A stretch of DNA of 64,000 nucleotides from Tetrastigma voinierianum (lineage: Eukaryota > Streptophyta > Magnoliopsida > Vitales > Vitaceae), in assembly GCA_016808115.1 (NCBI GenBank), contig JAEQBH010001141.1, positions 62,001 to 126,000 of the forward strand, written 5' to 3'. Each line of letters starts with the position of its first letter. Within the stretch, counting starts at the first letter, position 1. Shown piece by piece: positions 21,171-32,480 of the stretch. The position numbers and the translations under genes are program-made. The notes below the pieces were generated by a model, which did not search any database, was not told the origin of the DNA, and saw only the letters and a list, made by a program, of their open reading frames with translations.

Positions 21171-21599
21171 TACCGTGGCACGCAGAATCAAAATGCACAT
21201 GCCGCTACTAATGGTAAGTTGAAGAGTACTTGTGATCCACATCACAAGTGAAGGTACTTACACCTCTTTTACCTTCGATTCTGCGAGCTGCCGATTTTTA
21301 GCAATTAGCGATACTTACTGCTTGTTCGATTTTGATTGATTTCAATTTTTCATTCGAGTCGGTTTATTGTTGTTAATTTGTTTAATCTTTTTGCAAGTTG
21401 TTTGTTGCTCTTTGTTGTCTCTAAATTATGTAACGAGTGTTTATACAACAGTGGGATAGGGAACACTGTCAGTGGAATGCATAGGATGGGTACCGACTTG
21501 ACCCGGCTAGAGGTTGGTGTACCAAGCGTACCATGGATCCCATACGAGAGGCAACCGAGCCGACCGGGAGACCGTGAATCAAATGCACATAGAACCATG

Positions 21600-22900
21600 A
21601 GGGATCACACATCCACCCTCCTAGAGTTAGTGCCCCATCACCGTATCATTCCTCCTGGCGAAGTGTAGCGGTGAGGCCATATTTGAGCCACCTACACTCC
21701 CCACGTATCATGGTATGGAAAATGAGAAATCCATACACTCATATTAGGGATTTTGAGGAGGTTTGCTACCTTTAAGGAAGGTATGATGGACTGGATTTGC
21801 TGAAGCTAAGAGCATTTCCATTGACTCCACAAGGGCCAGGCGAATATGGCTCCCGACTCATTGAGGCACAGAACCATTAGAAATTGGGTGAGGCTGCGGG
21901 CGGGGAATTCTTTGAAGAAGTTAGCCGGTGCTCGTAAGACGACAATTTGAAGAGGCAATTTATACTTTTGCAGCTCATGATGGTGAGAGATTTTAGCAGT
22001 GTTGGGAAAGATTTATGGAAACCATCAGTGCCTGTCCACATCATGGGTTTGACACTTGGATGTTGGTGAACCACTTCTATGGTGGTATGTCTCATACGTG
22101 AGGGCGGCTCTTAGAAACCATGTGTGGGGACTTTTAAACAAGCGTCACGATGAAGCCATGGATTTTAAATTACGTGGTTGAAACTTAAGAGTTGGGATGA
22201 GCTAATCTAGAGAATTGGGAAAGGATGAGATGCCGCAGGTTACCCCGAGGGGGTGGGATGTATACCTTGCCGAAGAAATAAGAAATGAGAGCTAGGATTT
22301 CCAACCCCCAACTAGGAAGGTAGAGGAGCTGAAGAATGGCTTAGCTCAGAGGTGCATGCGATGTGGCCCGAAAATGCACGGTCAATCCTTGCACCAATTT
22401 CCAATCCCTTGTGCATCCAGTAGAACCATGTGCTATGGCCTACAGTGAAGGATTTGATGTCGAATGTCTGACCACTTTGTGGGGCCGATTCAACCACGAC
22501 AATCCCGATGCTCCATATGTTAATACCACCACAATTCCAATTGGAGGAATCACTAACCTTGCATGGAGACCCAACCCCACCTTATGTACCCCGGGTGCCA
22601 AACCTCGGTTTGTAGTTCCCCTCCACCCATTACAACTGACCACCACATCACTCATCTCTGTGGAGCCGAAGCCATTTGAATTTGAGTAGGTGGTAGGCAA
22701 CTTTGTTGAGGAACAAAAGGAATCAATGTGCAAGCGGCCTGAAGAATTGATCTTGTAGAGAATACATTGAACAAAAGAATAGATGGGCTTGAGAGCAATC
22801 TCAGCGAGAAGAAAATTGTGACCTCTGGTATTCAATCACGAATCAACAAGTTTGCTGGAGATACGAAAGAAGGAGGTTCCACTTCCTGAAACGATTTCCA
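21600..22900 (+). pseudogene. Athila-type gag, broken
   Basis: Gag forms the virus-like particle. Plus-strand frames give NPYTHIRDFEEVCYL (about 21730-21775), LRAFPLTP (about 21808) and CPHHGFDTWMLVNHFYGGM (about 22028-22090). These match the Athila gag string NPxxHIxxFxEVC, LRLFPFSL, CPHHGxxxWxxVxxFYxGL. Further on, a damaged NPGWRNHPN-like block ends in NLAWRPNPT (about 22550-22580). Stops and frameshifts are frequent. From 22900 to 23280 the frame is open only in pieces. Confidence 0.75.
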
Positions 22901-23279
22901 AACCTAAAGGAATTCATGAGGTAGAAGTTATCCGACAATTCGGGGAATAGATGAGGTTAAGGCCATAATCCTGCGAGAAGTGGAAAAGGGTTGATCAACC
23001 TATGCCAAAGCACATTGAAGAGTCAGGGGCGGGGAGAAGGAGTACAGCTTGAGCATATTCTCCCCAGGAGGATTGATGAAATCGCATACCACCTCCATTT
23101 CCTGACACTTAGAGGAAGAAAGAGCTGACTACGAAAGCGGGCATTCTTGAGGTTTAAGGCAAGTGAAGGTTAACATACCTTTCTTTGGACCTAATCAAAC
23201 AAGTCCTGCTTATGCAAAATTTACTGAAAGATCTTTGCCGCATTGAAGGGATTAGGCATTGAGAAGAAAGCATTTTTCA

Positions 23280-23760
23280 CGAACATATCGATTGCCGCCA
23301 ATCTGAAAGCAAATACTCTTTGTCAAATACAAAGATCCTGGATCTCCCACAATTTCAGTCAATATTGGTGGGAATTGCATAGAAAAGTCCTTGCTTGATT
23401 TAGGAGCCAGTGTGAACCTAATGTCGGTATTCAGTATCTGTGGCTTGATTGGAATTAGGTGAACTTAAACCTACGACATCACACTCTCATTGGTAGATAG
23501 ATCGTGAAAATCCCTAAAGGGGATAGTTGAGGATGTCTTAGTGAAGATAGACAAATTCTACTACCCGAGTAGATTTTGTGGTACTTGACCTTGAACCAAT
23601 TGCTAGTGAACGATCATGTACCCGATCATCTTAGGAAGACCATTTTAAAAAGTAGCGCCAATGCAATAATAAATTCTTAGGAATGGAGTCATGCAATTAA
23701 CCTTTGTTAACATGCCATGGAGTTGAACATCTTTCATTTTGAACAACAAACATGAGTTCT
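23280..23760 (+). pseudogene. Athila-type aspartic protease, broken
   Basis: Frames give KDPGSPTISVNIGG and LLDLGASVNLMSVF (about 23330-23425). The catalytic DTG-like triad is replaced by DLG, which is common in Athila protease. LSLVDRS and KGIVEDVLVKIDKFYYPSRF follow (about 23490-23580), then PIILGRPF with one shift (about 23620) and MELNIF (about 23720). This is the family order CDLGASINLMP, LADRSxxxPxGIVEDVLVxVDKFxFPxDF, PIILGRPFLATA. Confidence 0.8.
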
Positions 23761-24280
23761 TAGAAATTGAAAATCAAATTTACGATGAAGTTGTTCAATT
23801 GATCGGTGTGCGAGGAAACACGGTGTCGGAAATCACGAGGAGTAATTACCCGTGGAGATGAAGATATATTGGTCTTGCCATCGACACCGCACAAACCCGA
23901 TTGCTCGATTCAACGGTCGTCGAGAGCAAATCGCGATTGGGCACCCGAAAACCATGGAATTAGCGGTATTGCGAGGGGGTTGAGGAGATTATCCTCCTTG
24001 ACCCTCCCTTGAGTAATTTTGGTATATTGAACTGGTTTGGTGTTTAAAAAGCCGAATGCCGATTCAACCGGAATTTTGTTTTTTATTTTAATTTAGTCGA
24101 TTTCCTTTTAGCTATTTTAGTATGTTTCTTAATTTATGACTTTCCATTTTTAGCAGTTGGTAGTATTTTATAATACTCTTATATTAAATTATTAGATATA
24201 TTCTATTTCTAATTTTAATTTTAATTTTTACTTTTAGTAATATATTAATTTTCATTCTAATCCTGAAAATTCGAAGTGCA
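23761..24280 (+). other. AT-rich stretch where RT would be expected
   Basis: After the protease the sequence is briefly GC-richer (to about 24010) and then AT-rich without coding motifs. An autonomous Athila would have reverse transcriptase here. Confidence 0.5.
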
Positions 24281-26400
24281 GGTGGTGTACTAGGTGTGAG
24301 CCAAATTCGCTAAAAATAGCGGTGAGCGGGAATGATATAGGCTGCTTTAGTTACAACATAAACGGGGAGGGGTTGGTTTAAGTGCCACTTCACATTCTCC
24401 CCCCTCTATGGGTGCCTGACTCCAGTAGTCTGAGTCCCAGTCCTTACCCATGTGGCTGATCGTGCTGCATGCCAAACCACACGAGCTCTACTTGCCCGGA
24501 GTGGTATCAAACGAGCGGCGCCGACCCACGCAGGCTTTACGGCGGAGTTCTAGTATGGCCATCCTCGGTCCGCGCCGCGCACCGGCCTGGCCGACCTTGA
24601 TCGACCTCCGCGGCAGCGCGGTACGATTGTTCCTTCGGCACCCCGAGCCTTCTTGCCGGGATGCCGGGTGCCCTCGATTCCCCGACTTCTTGGTGCCTGT
24701 CCCGGTAGTGTCGATTCTCCGAGCCTTGTTTGGTTAGTTTAGGGCCATTTTGACTACGGTCGATGAGCCACTGGTTGGTTGCTTGCTTGGGGTGGTTCGA
24801 TGCCTCGGGAAACTCGGTTGATGCTACGGTCGCGGCCGATTATATTTTTACGTAGTCGAGCTTTCTTAGGAGTTTAGTCATATTTGGTATGGTTCATTTT
24901 CGGGGTGGGTCCGTCTTCGACCTCGGGTGAGATTGACACGCCCTGAGAGAGTGGCCGACTCGGGTCCCGACTCATGTACGTGCTGATCCCGGCGACCATC
25001 GAGGGGAGCCTCGGGGATTAGCGTTATCATACGGATGGGACCCCGGGCCCCATCTTTGTACCACGGGAGGAGGGTTAGGAGGCCGGCCTCGGCGGGCACG
25101 CCGCATCCGGGCCCGAGGCGAGTCATCTTCGCGGGAGCTCCCACCGTCTCGATTGCCGCGGCTGCGGAGCTCTTCCATCACCTCGGGTTGTCGCCCGACA
25201 TCGAGATCGGAGGCCCGTGTTCGTGGGGACGTTCAGGGGAATGTACGACTCCGCGAGTTTCATCGGAGTCATTTTATGACATCCACGTGGTGACCAGGAT
25301 CTGGAGTCTTTGAGATTGATCGGTATTCCTCACACCCTTCATGACTCATGACGGTTTATTACCCGAGAAGTGAGTAACTGCGGTTCCTACCACTCCTATG
25401 GCGTCGAGAGACGAGGCGGTCCGCTAGAGATTGATTGGTATAGATGGCCTTACGGTGTACTCGGACAATGGAAATATTTGGCCCACGACATTGGGATTCG
25501 CAGCGTCTGCCAAGCGCAACTCGGAGATTCACGAGCTTGGGCCATACCGCCGCGAGGGAGATGGTCAGAGCAGCGAAATTCCTACTTCTTGGTTGATATT
25601 TACGGGGCGCTCCGCCTCGAATCTTGCTCATCCCGACCATGCCTGCGATACCGGCTTGGTACTCTGCGGCATTATGCGAGGAGAACGTATTGGAAGCTCT
25701 TTCTGGGATCTCGGGAGAGATTTTTGTTCGACCCCTCGGCGGTGATGGCAGCACCATGTTGCGGTTGAGGGAGAAGGTCCATCGGAAGGACTGGCCGAGC
25801 GGAGAGCATCCGTGCGTCGCGAGAACTCCTGCATTTATGTTCTCGAGCGGATGGGATTCCCGGGGAGCCCAGTGAGATGAGAGCTAGATGCCTACATGCG
25901 TGTCCCGATGAGCCAGGGTTGTAGTGTGCGGAGTCTCATTCCATATACGATACGGGTTCGGGAGGAAGTGCAGGGTCGGGGAGGGAACAGCGGACCACCA
26001 CGTAGATGATATCTTTGCCCCCAGGCCCCGAGTGCGCGGACTCCCCGCCCGAGATCGTTCACCTCAAATGCCACTCCACGTACTACATCGGCGGTACGTG
26101 AATGCTCCAGGACCTTCTATTCCAACACATCATTCACGGGATTACATCCATCTTGGTTCGAGAGAATGGTTGTGTGATGGATGCCATCTGCTCACTTGCT
26201 GACTACCGCAGTGCCCGAGATCAGGTTGGCCCGAGTGCCGTTCCATCTTGCGACCTGATTATGACCCATCTGGGTCTTCCTCATATTCCCTGGTCGGAGA
26301 GAAGGCCCACCGCGATGCGGCTTCATTGGGATGTTAAGGCGCAGCGGCGCGAGTTTGAGACCCACCACCGCCCACGGCGGTGAGGTGGTTGGGTTTCTTT
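24281..26400. other. GC-rich internal block of unclear origin
   Basis: This block differs strongly in base composition from the AT-rich parts on both sides. Long open frames on both strands are probably composition effects. One part (25359-25757, minus strand) looks like RNase H. At 26070-26240 the plus strand has ARSPQM, LHVLHRRYVNA and FQHIIHGITSILV, which vaguely resemble the plant transposon/Athila env-like ORF, but I do not trust this enough to call it. It may be a foreign insertion or the second ORF of the non-autonomous element. Confidence 0.4.
25359..25757 (-). pseudogene. RNase H-like fragment of a gypsy element, antisense to its host
   Basis: The minus-strand frame gives MVLPSPPRGRTKISPEIP then FSSHNAAEYQAGIAGM. 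This follows the Ty3/gypsy RNase H core GxGxVLxSPxGxxI, then FxxxNNxAEYxALIAGL, including the Glu of the AEY motif. The later DSQL block is not clear. It reads opposite to the surrounding Athila-like element, so it would come from another retroelement, possibly the Tat family, which otherwise lacks a clean RNase H core. Confidence 0.45.
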
Positions 26401-27672
26401 ACGATTTTGCATATTTACCGAGCTTTATCAAGCGCACACTAATTTTGTTAGGATTTATGTATTAGCCGTAGTAGGCGGTGATACTTTAACGTTTAACTTT
26501 GTATTCATGTACTAGCCATTTTGGCTATATCAAAGCTAATCGATTGTATATATCTGAGCTTTTGCATATCATGTTTTGTGCCTTCACCTTGTGTAAATGT
26601 TTTTCTTTGTTAGACAATTGAATTGCTACAATTGGACAATTGAATTGCTTTGTGTTGGAAAATTGGACATTGTTTGTCACTTATATGCTGGGAATGAATT
26701 CCATGCTTTGAGGCAGTTTATGGTCGAGTTAGCGAAGTTCCGACATGCTCGACTTGAAAGAATTTCCCCCTGTATGCTAATTCTGCTTTGCACTCCGGAT
26801 TATTTCAATATAAATTTTGTGAATTTGTTCGCCTCCTTTAAACTGCATGGGCCTTAAGCATGTTGGCAACCTAGGATAGATTTGTGTTACCCGTACTTGA
26901 AGACCCGATGTTGTCTTCGAAAAGGAAAGAAAAAAGCAAAAAGAAAAGAAAAAAAGAAAATAAGAAAAGAAAAATAAAGTCGATGAAGTTTGCTGCCTTG
27001 TGAAACTAGAGCTTACTTGGTCAGGGGTATATGGCGCACTTTAAACGATGCCTAAGCCTTATTTGGGGGTCATCGATTTAGTGTTAATTACATGGGTGGA
27101 TAGGTGAAGTTTAATGACTTGTGGGTGCTTAATTTTTCGGGAGTCATTGGTCAGGAGTGAAGCCTTTAGAGTTAGTGGTCAAGTGATCCTTTTGGCTTGA
27201 TGCCCTAAATAATTGGTTAGAAGGAGTCATCGATTGGACCCCGTTACCACGGACTTTGGTGAGGTAAGTTTTAAGCATTGCGCCTACGATGTAAATGAAT
27301 AAAGAAAAGAAGAGTGTAACTAACCATATCTAGGTTGTTCAACAGCTTAAGGCCATGTCAGTGCTAGGTTGGGGGGAGAGAGCAAATTTTGCAATTTTAT
27401 TGGCTTAATCTGGTTACAAAAAGAACCATTAGACTTAGGTGGAAATTCAAGTTGAGAATCATGGAACCAATTTTGGCCTGAAATGGTTCTTGTATGGTTT
27501 TGATTCTTTCATATCCCGGTTTCAAATTTGATTTCAATTTTTTCGAGTTTAAGGTATTGTTTATATGTATATAAACCCTTTTTTGAATCATAACCTTTTT
27601 AAAAATCACCACATACATCTCCTTTTCTTTATTTTGCATTGCTAAGGGACCCCAGCAACGTTTCGGTTGGGG
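26401..27672 (+). other. 3' internal non-coding part of the Athila-like element
   Basis: AT-rich sequence with no convincing motif. An A/G-rich stretch lies at 26925-26975. Candidate polypurine tracts are GGTTGGGGGGAGAGAG at about 27366-27381 and GGTTGGGG just before the 3' LTR start at 27673. Confidence 0.5.
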
Positions 27673-29397
27673 TGTGATTAATGCTAGTGCAATTTTGAAC
27701 CTTTATTTTAGATAGGTTTTGAGGTGCTTTTGCGCATTAATCATGTCATTATACTGGTGAAGTGTTCAAGTCTTCTTAGTGACACTTATGCCATTTAGAG
27801 GGTATTTTTGGTTGTTTGTAGGCTTTTGCCTTTTTGGAGTTCAATTTCAATCTGAAGGATGAATCGTGAAGTTGGAATTCAAGTCTCGACCATCAATGAC
27901 CTAGATCAATGAAAATCAAGGCAAAGTGAAGAAAATTGGATCTCTGAGTAGAAGAAAGAGTGAAGATCAACAAAGTGGAATTTTAAGCTAGAGTTGCGAA
28001 AATTTTATTAGGATTGCGAAAATTTCGCAACCTTAGCGAAAAAAAATTTAACCTGTAATGCCAAATTTCGCTAGACCGCCTCAATTTCGCTAACCTTTGT
28101 TCCTTAGCGAGAAGGTGATTTAAGCTTCTCCGCGAGAATTTCGCTAGCTTAGCGAAATTTAAACTAACCATGAGGAAGTGCCACCATGTGAAATTTCTTG
28201 TTTAAGCTAGACACGGTGATTTCGCTAGTGCGAAATTCTTCGACCCCCAGCCGAAAATTGATGCCTCGTCGTGCTTTGTAATTAATGCCCAGCTAGCCTC
28301 CAAACTTGGTGTATTACTTAATTGTCCTATAACTTAGTAATTTCATAGGTTTTTGGTATTTTCATGCCTTGAGGTGGCTATATAAGCCCTGCTTGTTTTG
28401 TAACCTAGTAGCAATTTTGGAACAATTTGGGAGGAGGGAGGAGAAGATATTTTGTAAGTTTTCATTTTGTACATAAAGTCTTTTATTTTAGGTTTTGCTT
28501 TTATTTCTTTTCTCTCTTCTCTCTCCTCTTTCTATTACTTTCTCGGCTGCCAAACACCCCTCTTGAGGATGAATGACTCAAGAGATGCTTGAAACTAAGC
28601 CTCCTTCTTTTGAAGGAAGGAAGTTGCTTGGCACGAGGTGGTGGGGCATATGCATGTTGTCCTCCTGTATTAAAAGCTGCAGGTATTGTAATTATGGCCC
28701 TTATATTCTCAAAACATGGTTGCATAACATTGAATGTTATTGATTTGGCCAATACTCTCCATGCTTTAGGATCCAGTGTATATTCAGGTGAGAGTCTTGT
28801 GATTCTTTAGATGGTCTTCTGAGCCTCCCCAAATGATATTTATATGTTAGGTTTCTCAAATTAGGGTTGCATAGCATTTAATGTTATTGATTTGGCCAAT
28901 ACTCTCCATGCTTTAGGGTAGTTCTTTAGATGGTCTTTCACGAGCCTACGAGATGATATTAAATGTTAGGGTTTCAAGCTTGGTAAAGGGCCCATGCTTG
29001 CATGCTACTGTATTATTTCGAATAGGAGTTGTTCATGGGTGAGGTTTGCTAGTTAAACATAGATCAGGTTATGCGGGGGCTATGGAGTTGCTTGTCATAG
29101 CAGAGGATAAGAGCTTGAGGACACTTGTTTGCCATAACTTGCGAGTTAGTGACCTAAATCTTCAAAGTTAACTTTTTCACCTTTACTTTCGGTTTTACAA
29201 TTCTCGGTTCTAAACCATTCCGCGTTTTGAAACACAATTCGAAAGTCGAATAGAAAGCCTTACCTTGACGATGCAAACCATTTTTTAGGATGAAAACCCA
29301 TCCCGGGTGTTAGACCCTAGACCACTATGCTGCGAGTAGCTTGACTACGGCGTTAGTAGGGAACAGGGTGTATATAAATTTTGTTGATTTTAGCTCG
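27673..29397 (+). repeat. Athila-like 3' LTR
   Basis: It starts TGTGATTAATGC directly after GGTTGGGG and matches 19448-21170 through its whole length. It carries the same TTTCGCTA-rich cluster (about 28000-28240) and the same end, TTGTTGATTTTAGCTC. Divergence from the 5' copy is visible in substitutions and many small indels, so the insertion is not recent if the sequence is accurate. Confidence 0.8.
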
Positions 29398-30650
29398 ACC
29401 TCTTGTGGCGCGAATCGACGATGCCCATAGTCCCTATGGAACTCGCAATACTTGGTATTATCCCTTGTCGCGGGATCCGATTTCATCTGGCTAGAGCCAT
29501 CGAATTTGCTCGTTTATTTCATGCGGGACTTGTGATCTGCGGGGGCTAGATTAGTGGGTGAAGTCTTTGTGTCGGGTAGTGTCTTATTGCCCGGTTTCAG
29601 TGGGCTGAAGCGGTCTACGAGACTTCCTCTCGGCCTTTAGGGGATCGCTCTGGGTTACGAGGCAGGGATTTCCTCTGATCGCCTTGTCTCTTGGGGCTCC
29701 GTCCTCGTCGTCTGTCCGTCGCCCCTTTTTCTTTGCGGGTGGAGGAGCTCTCTCTCTTTGATAAGAGGGCCTCCTCGCCATTTATGTATTTTTCCGCTTT
29801 GGCGAGGACCTCTGCCATGCCAGTTTGAGGTTCTTTGAGATAGAACATCGAGGGTCCTTTGTTGTCACTAATCAGCGATGAAAATGTGGCAATGCGATTT
29901 TAAATGGCGTGTCTAACCGGGGACTTCGGCGTTGAATCTTAGTACATATGATTTCAAACTCTCTTGCGATCCCTTTACTTGATGGTCGTAGATGGTAGCT
30001 CGAGCTACGTACGTTCGAGCTCAGATGAAGTGGGAGGCGAGCATGCGAGATAGTTCCACGAATGATGAGATGGATGAAAGGGAATTACGTTGAACCGGGC
30101 CCGAGCTGGTCCTTTAAGCGCGTAATGGCGAGCGCCACATCGCAGGGATCCTTAAACCCGTGCGACTCCATCGGTTTACGTAAGTATTAAGGTGATCAGC
30201 GGGATCTTTGGTTGCATCGAATGTCTACACGAGGCATTACGAATTTTCTTTGGAAGGGGAAAGTCACGACTCTCGGTACGTGAAGGAGATTCCGTTCTTT
30301 GCGCAGTAATCGCAGTATCAGGGGGTCAGTCCCTTCACCACTTCCCTCATGGTGAGCTCTTGTTGAAGGTTTACGAACCTCTGCTCCTGTGGCCCGTTCT
30401 CTCTGCTGTAGTTGAGGGGTGATTCGGTAGCTTGAGCTACCTCACGGGTATTGCTTCGTTTTCCTCTTCAGGTAGGAGCAATGATTAGTCCGTACTTGGC
30501 TTTGGCCCGGACTCCTTACGCCGATGCCTCGGGAGATGTCTCGGCAGTTCCTCGCGGGGAGGAGATTATGGCCTTCCCCAGGTTTGCCGTGTCTCTGTTG
30601 ATGTCGTATGCACTGTGTTTGCTCGATTCTTCGACGGTATTTGGTTGACA
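29398..30650 (-). pseudogene. Tat gag, N-terminal and central part, broken
   Basis: Minus-strand frames give TFDATKDPADHLNTYVN then MESHGFKDPCDVALAITRLK (about 30215-30100). This matches the Tat gag core DPxxHLxxFxxxMxxxGxxDxxxCxxFxxTLKGxAxxWF. YLKEPQT and AEVLAKAEKYINGEEALLS (29845-29765) and DRRRGRSPKRQGDQRKSLP (about 29720-29660) are the downstream basic part. KYCEFHRDYGH (about 29470-29430) is the Cys/His motif. The nested Athila-like element interrupts it there and the rest continues at 19447. Frameshifts are frequent. Confidence 0.8.
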
Positions 30651-30807
30651 AAGCGGCGCTTCCACTTCGTTTGTATTGGCTTCTGCGTCGTTTCCATCGT
30701 CGGAGATTCTATTATATCACTGGTGGATTAGTGTCCTTGGTGGATTAGTGTTACTCCTTTCGTGTTCCTTGTTGATCTGTCCCGATGGCGAGAATCGATT
30801 ATGTTCA

Positions 30808-31480
30808 TGTGAAGGAATTGTCGTTTCCCACGGGCGGCGCGGTGATGATACTGTTCAGCGGGCGGGTGGAGCGCGTTGGGTCGTTGGGTTGGACAGGCCC
30901 GATGGATTAGCCAGGATCGGTGCGAGCACTCCCACTGTGGAAGAATCGGAAAAAAAGTCGGCGGGGGCCGCGGGGGCGACTCAGATGCTGAGGTCGAGAT
31001 TCTTTTTCGAGGAGGAATTAAGAGGAACCATTCATAACTGAAGTCGCGTACCTTTCGGTCTTGGATCGACCTTGTGTTTATAATGGATATTCATCGATTT
31101 GGGCGATGATTAGGGGTTCTTCCTTTGGAGGATAGGTCTCCTCATGTAGTTGCTTAGATTTAGCGATGGATTAGTCAAAGGAGTTTATTTAGAATGATCT
31201 CCTTCCTTGTTAATTGGTATCGCGATGGTCTTGTTGCTTTCCTTCCCTTTATAATAGGACTGATTAGACGACCGGGGCGTCTTTTATGGAATATTCTATC
31301 TTCGGTATTTGTAAAGATATGGTTTATTTGGCAGTATGGGCCTCCCATTTCCAAATCCATGTTTTTTGGGCCTAATAGATTGGGCCTACATTCGGATTTG
31401 CTATGTAGAACGGACGGGTATGGTGGCTGCAGCTCGCTGGGCTAGCCGGATGAATTGACCCGTTTACGTATCCTGTCAGT
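30808..31480 (-). repeat. Tat element 5' LTR
   Basis: The partner of 8556-9322, in the same orientation and block order. In element orientation it begins near 31478 (TGACAGGATACG) and ends near 30808. The 5' leader and primer-binding site would lie just left of 30808. I could not identify the tRNA complement with confidence. Confidence 0.75.
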
Positions 31481-31486
31481 TTGTCA

Positions 31487-32480
31487 TATATTAAGTTATA
31501 ATCACATCCAAATAGAATTGATTCAATTGATAAGAACCATAAGAGATAGAGTACACAAATGTATAGAAGGGACGAAGCAAATTAGTAGCTCTAAGGCTCC
31601 CAAATACGAACTGAAAGGTGAGCTCATGTAGCTCACTGGTTATGCTCTGTTTTGAGTATTGTTGTAGTGTTTTGGCCATAAGTGGAGTTTCACTTATCCA
31701 AATTGAGTGATTCAAAATTCTGGGTAAAATAGACTTATAGGGGAATAAGTTAGCTAAGGGAAATGCATGCAATTATATAGTGGTGCCAATGTTTCAAGGG
31801 GTAGACTATGTGCGGATTACATTATGTCGATTTGGAGTAATCTAGATGTAAATAATACAATCACTTGAGTTTTTGTGATCCAAATTGGATGATTCAATTG
31901 GAGAAGAAACCTTAGGAACCCTTAGCTTCAAATGAGTGAATAAACCATTTCCAATTTATGGAGTTAAGACCCGAGAAATCAAGGATAACGATGAGTGATT
32001 CGGTGAGCTAGATTAGGCATAAAAATGTTGTAATTTGTGTTATGGTTAGGGGCCTTATAGAGATAATTTTAAATTGAAAATTTAAAGAGATGTCATTGGA
32101 TATATAAAGGACTAATACGGAGAGTTTCATAATGTTTGAGGCCGTTTGAATAATTTTGGGTAATAAAGTCCAGTATTGTTGAAAAAATGTTTGCCCAAAT
32201 GAGTGGTTTTTGTTGGGGCTTTTTTACCCAGTGCTCAGGGGTAAATTGTTCATTTGGCTTTATATGAATGTTGTGTGACCTAAGAAGTGACTTGTGTGTG
32301 AGAATGCGTTAAGTTTTTTACGCTATCTGTAGCGATTAATGTTTCGTCGTATTCGTTTGAGTGTGTAGAATTTAAAAGCAGCGGGAAAGTTGTGGGTCGT
32401 CTTCGAGTTTGGTAAACAAAAGGTGAGTGTTCCTAAACTATTTTCAAATACTAGTGTATTATTATGAAACTGTTTTAGCG
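31487..32480. other. Unassigned AT-rich sequence
   Basis: No coding motif. It may already belong to the LTR-like sequence that ends at 34081. Confidence 0.4.

Larger units (their letters stand above)
19448..29397 (+). mobile_element. Athila-like Ty3/gypsy element nested in the Tat gag
   Basis: Two long direct repeats, 19448-21170 and 27673-29397 (about 1.72 kb each), flank an internal part with a plus-strand gag and aspartic protease of Athila type. The host reading frame supports the insertion. The Tat gag reads up to KYCEFHRDYGH on the right (about 29470-29430) and resumes with EEIEYTIQCGYL on the left (19420). No reverse transcriptase or integrase is recognisable between protease and the 3' LTR, so this looks like a non-autonomous gag-PR element of the TR-GAG kind or a deleted Athila copy. 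Target duplication is not clear by eye. Confidence 0.8.
8556..31480 (-). mobile_element. Tat-lineage Ty3/gypsy retrotransposon, with nested element inside
   Basis: Two similar GC-richer direct repeats (8556-9322 and 30808-31480) bracket pol domains that all read on the minus strand in the order expected from the right: gag (30.6-29.4 kb, continuing at 19.4 kb), aspartic protease (19.1-18.7), reverse transcriptase (18.4-17.7), RNase H (17.6-16.7) and integrase (16.5-15.8). Downstream come a purine-rich tract, two tandem arrays and an antisense ORF before the 3' LTR. This long 3' region with tandem repeats and an antisense ORF is known for the Tat/Retand/Ogre group. A plus-strand Athila-like element (19448-29397) sits inside gag. 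Without it the element is about 13 kb. All domains are broken. LTR edges are judged by eye and no target duplication is clear. Confidence 0.85.

Noticed and set aside
24450..26383. Many open frames of 80-132 codons on the plus strand of the GC-rich block
   Set aside because: Weak resemblance to the Athila env-like ORF was considered, but motifs were too poor and frames overlap others; only the minus-strand RNase H-like piece was kept.
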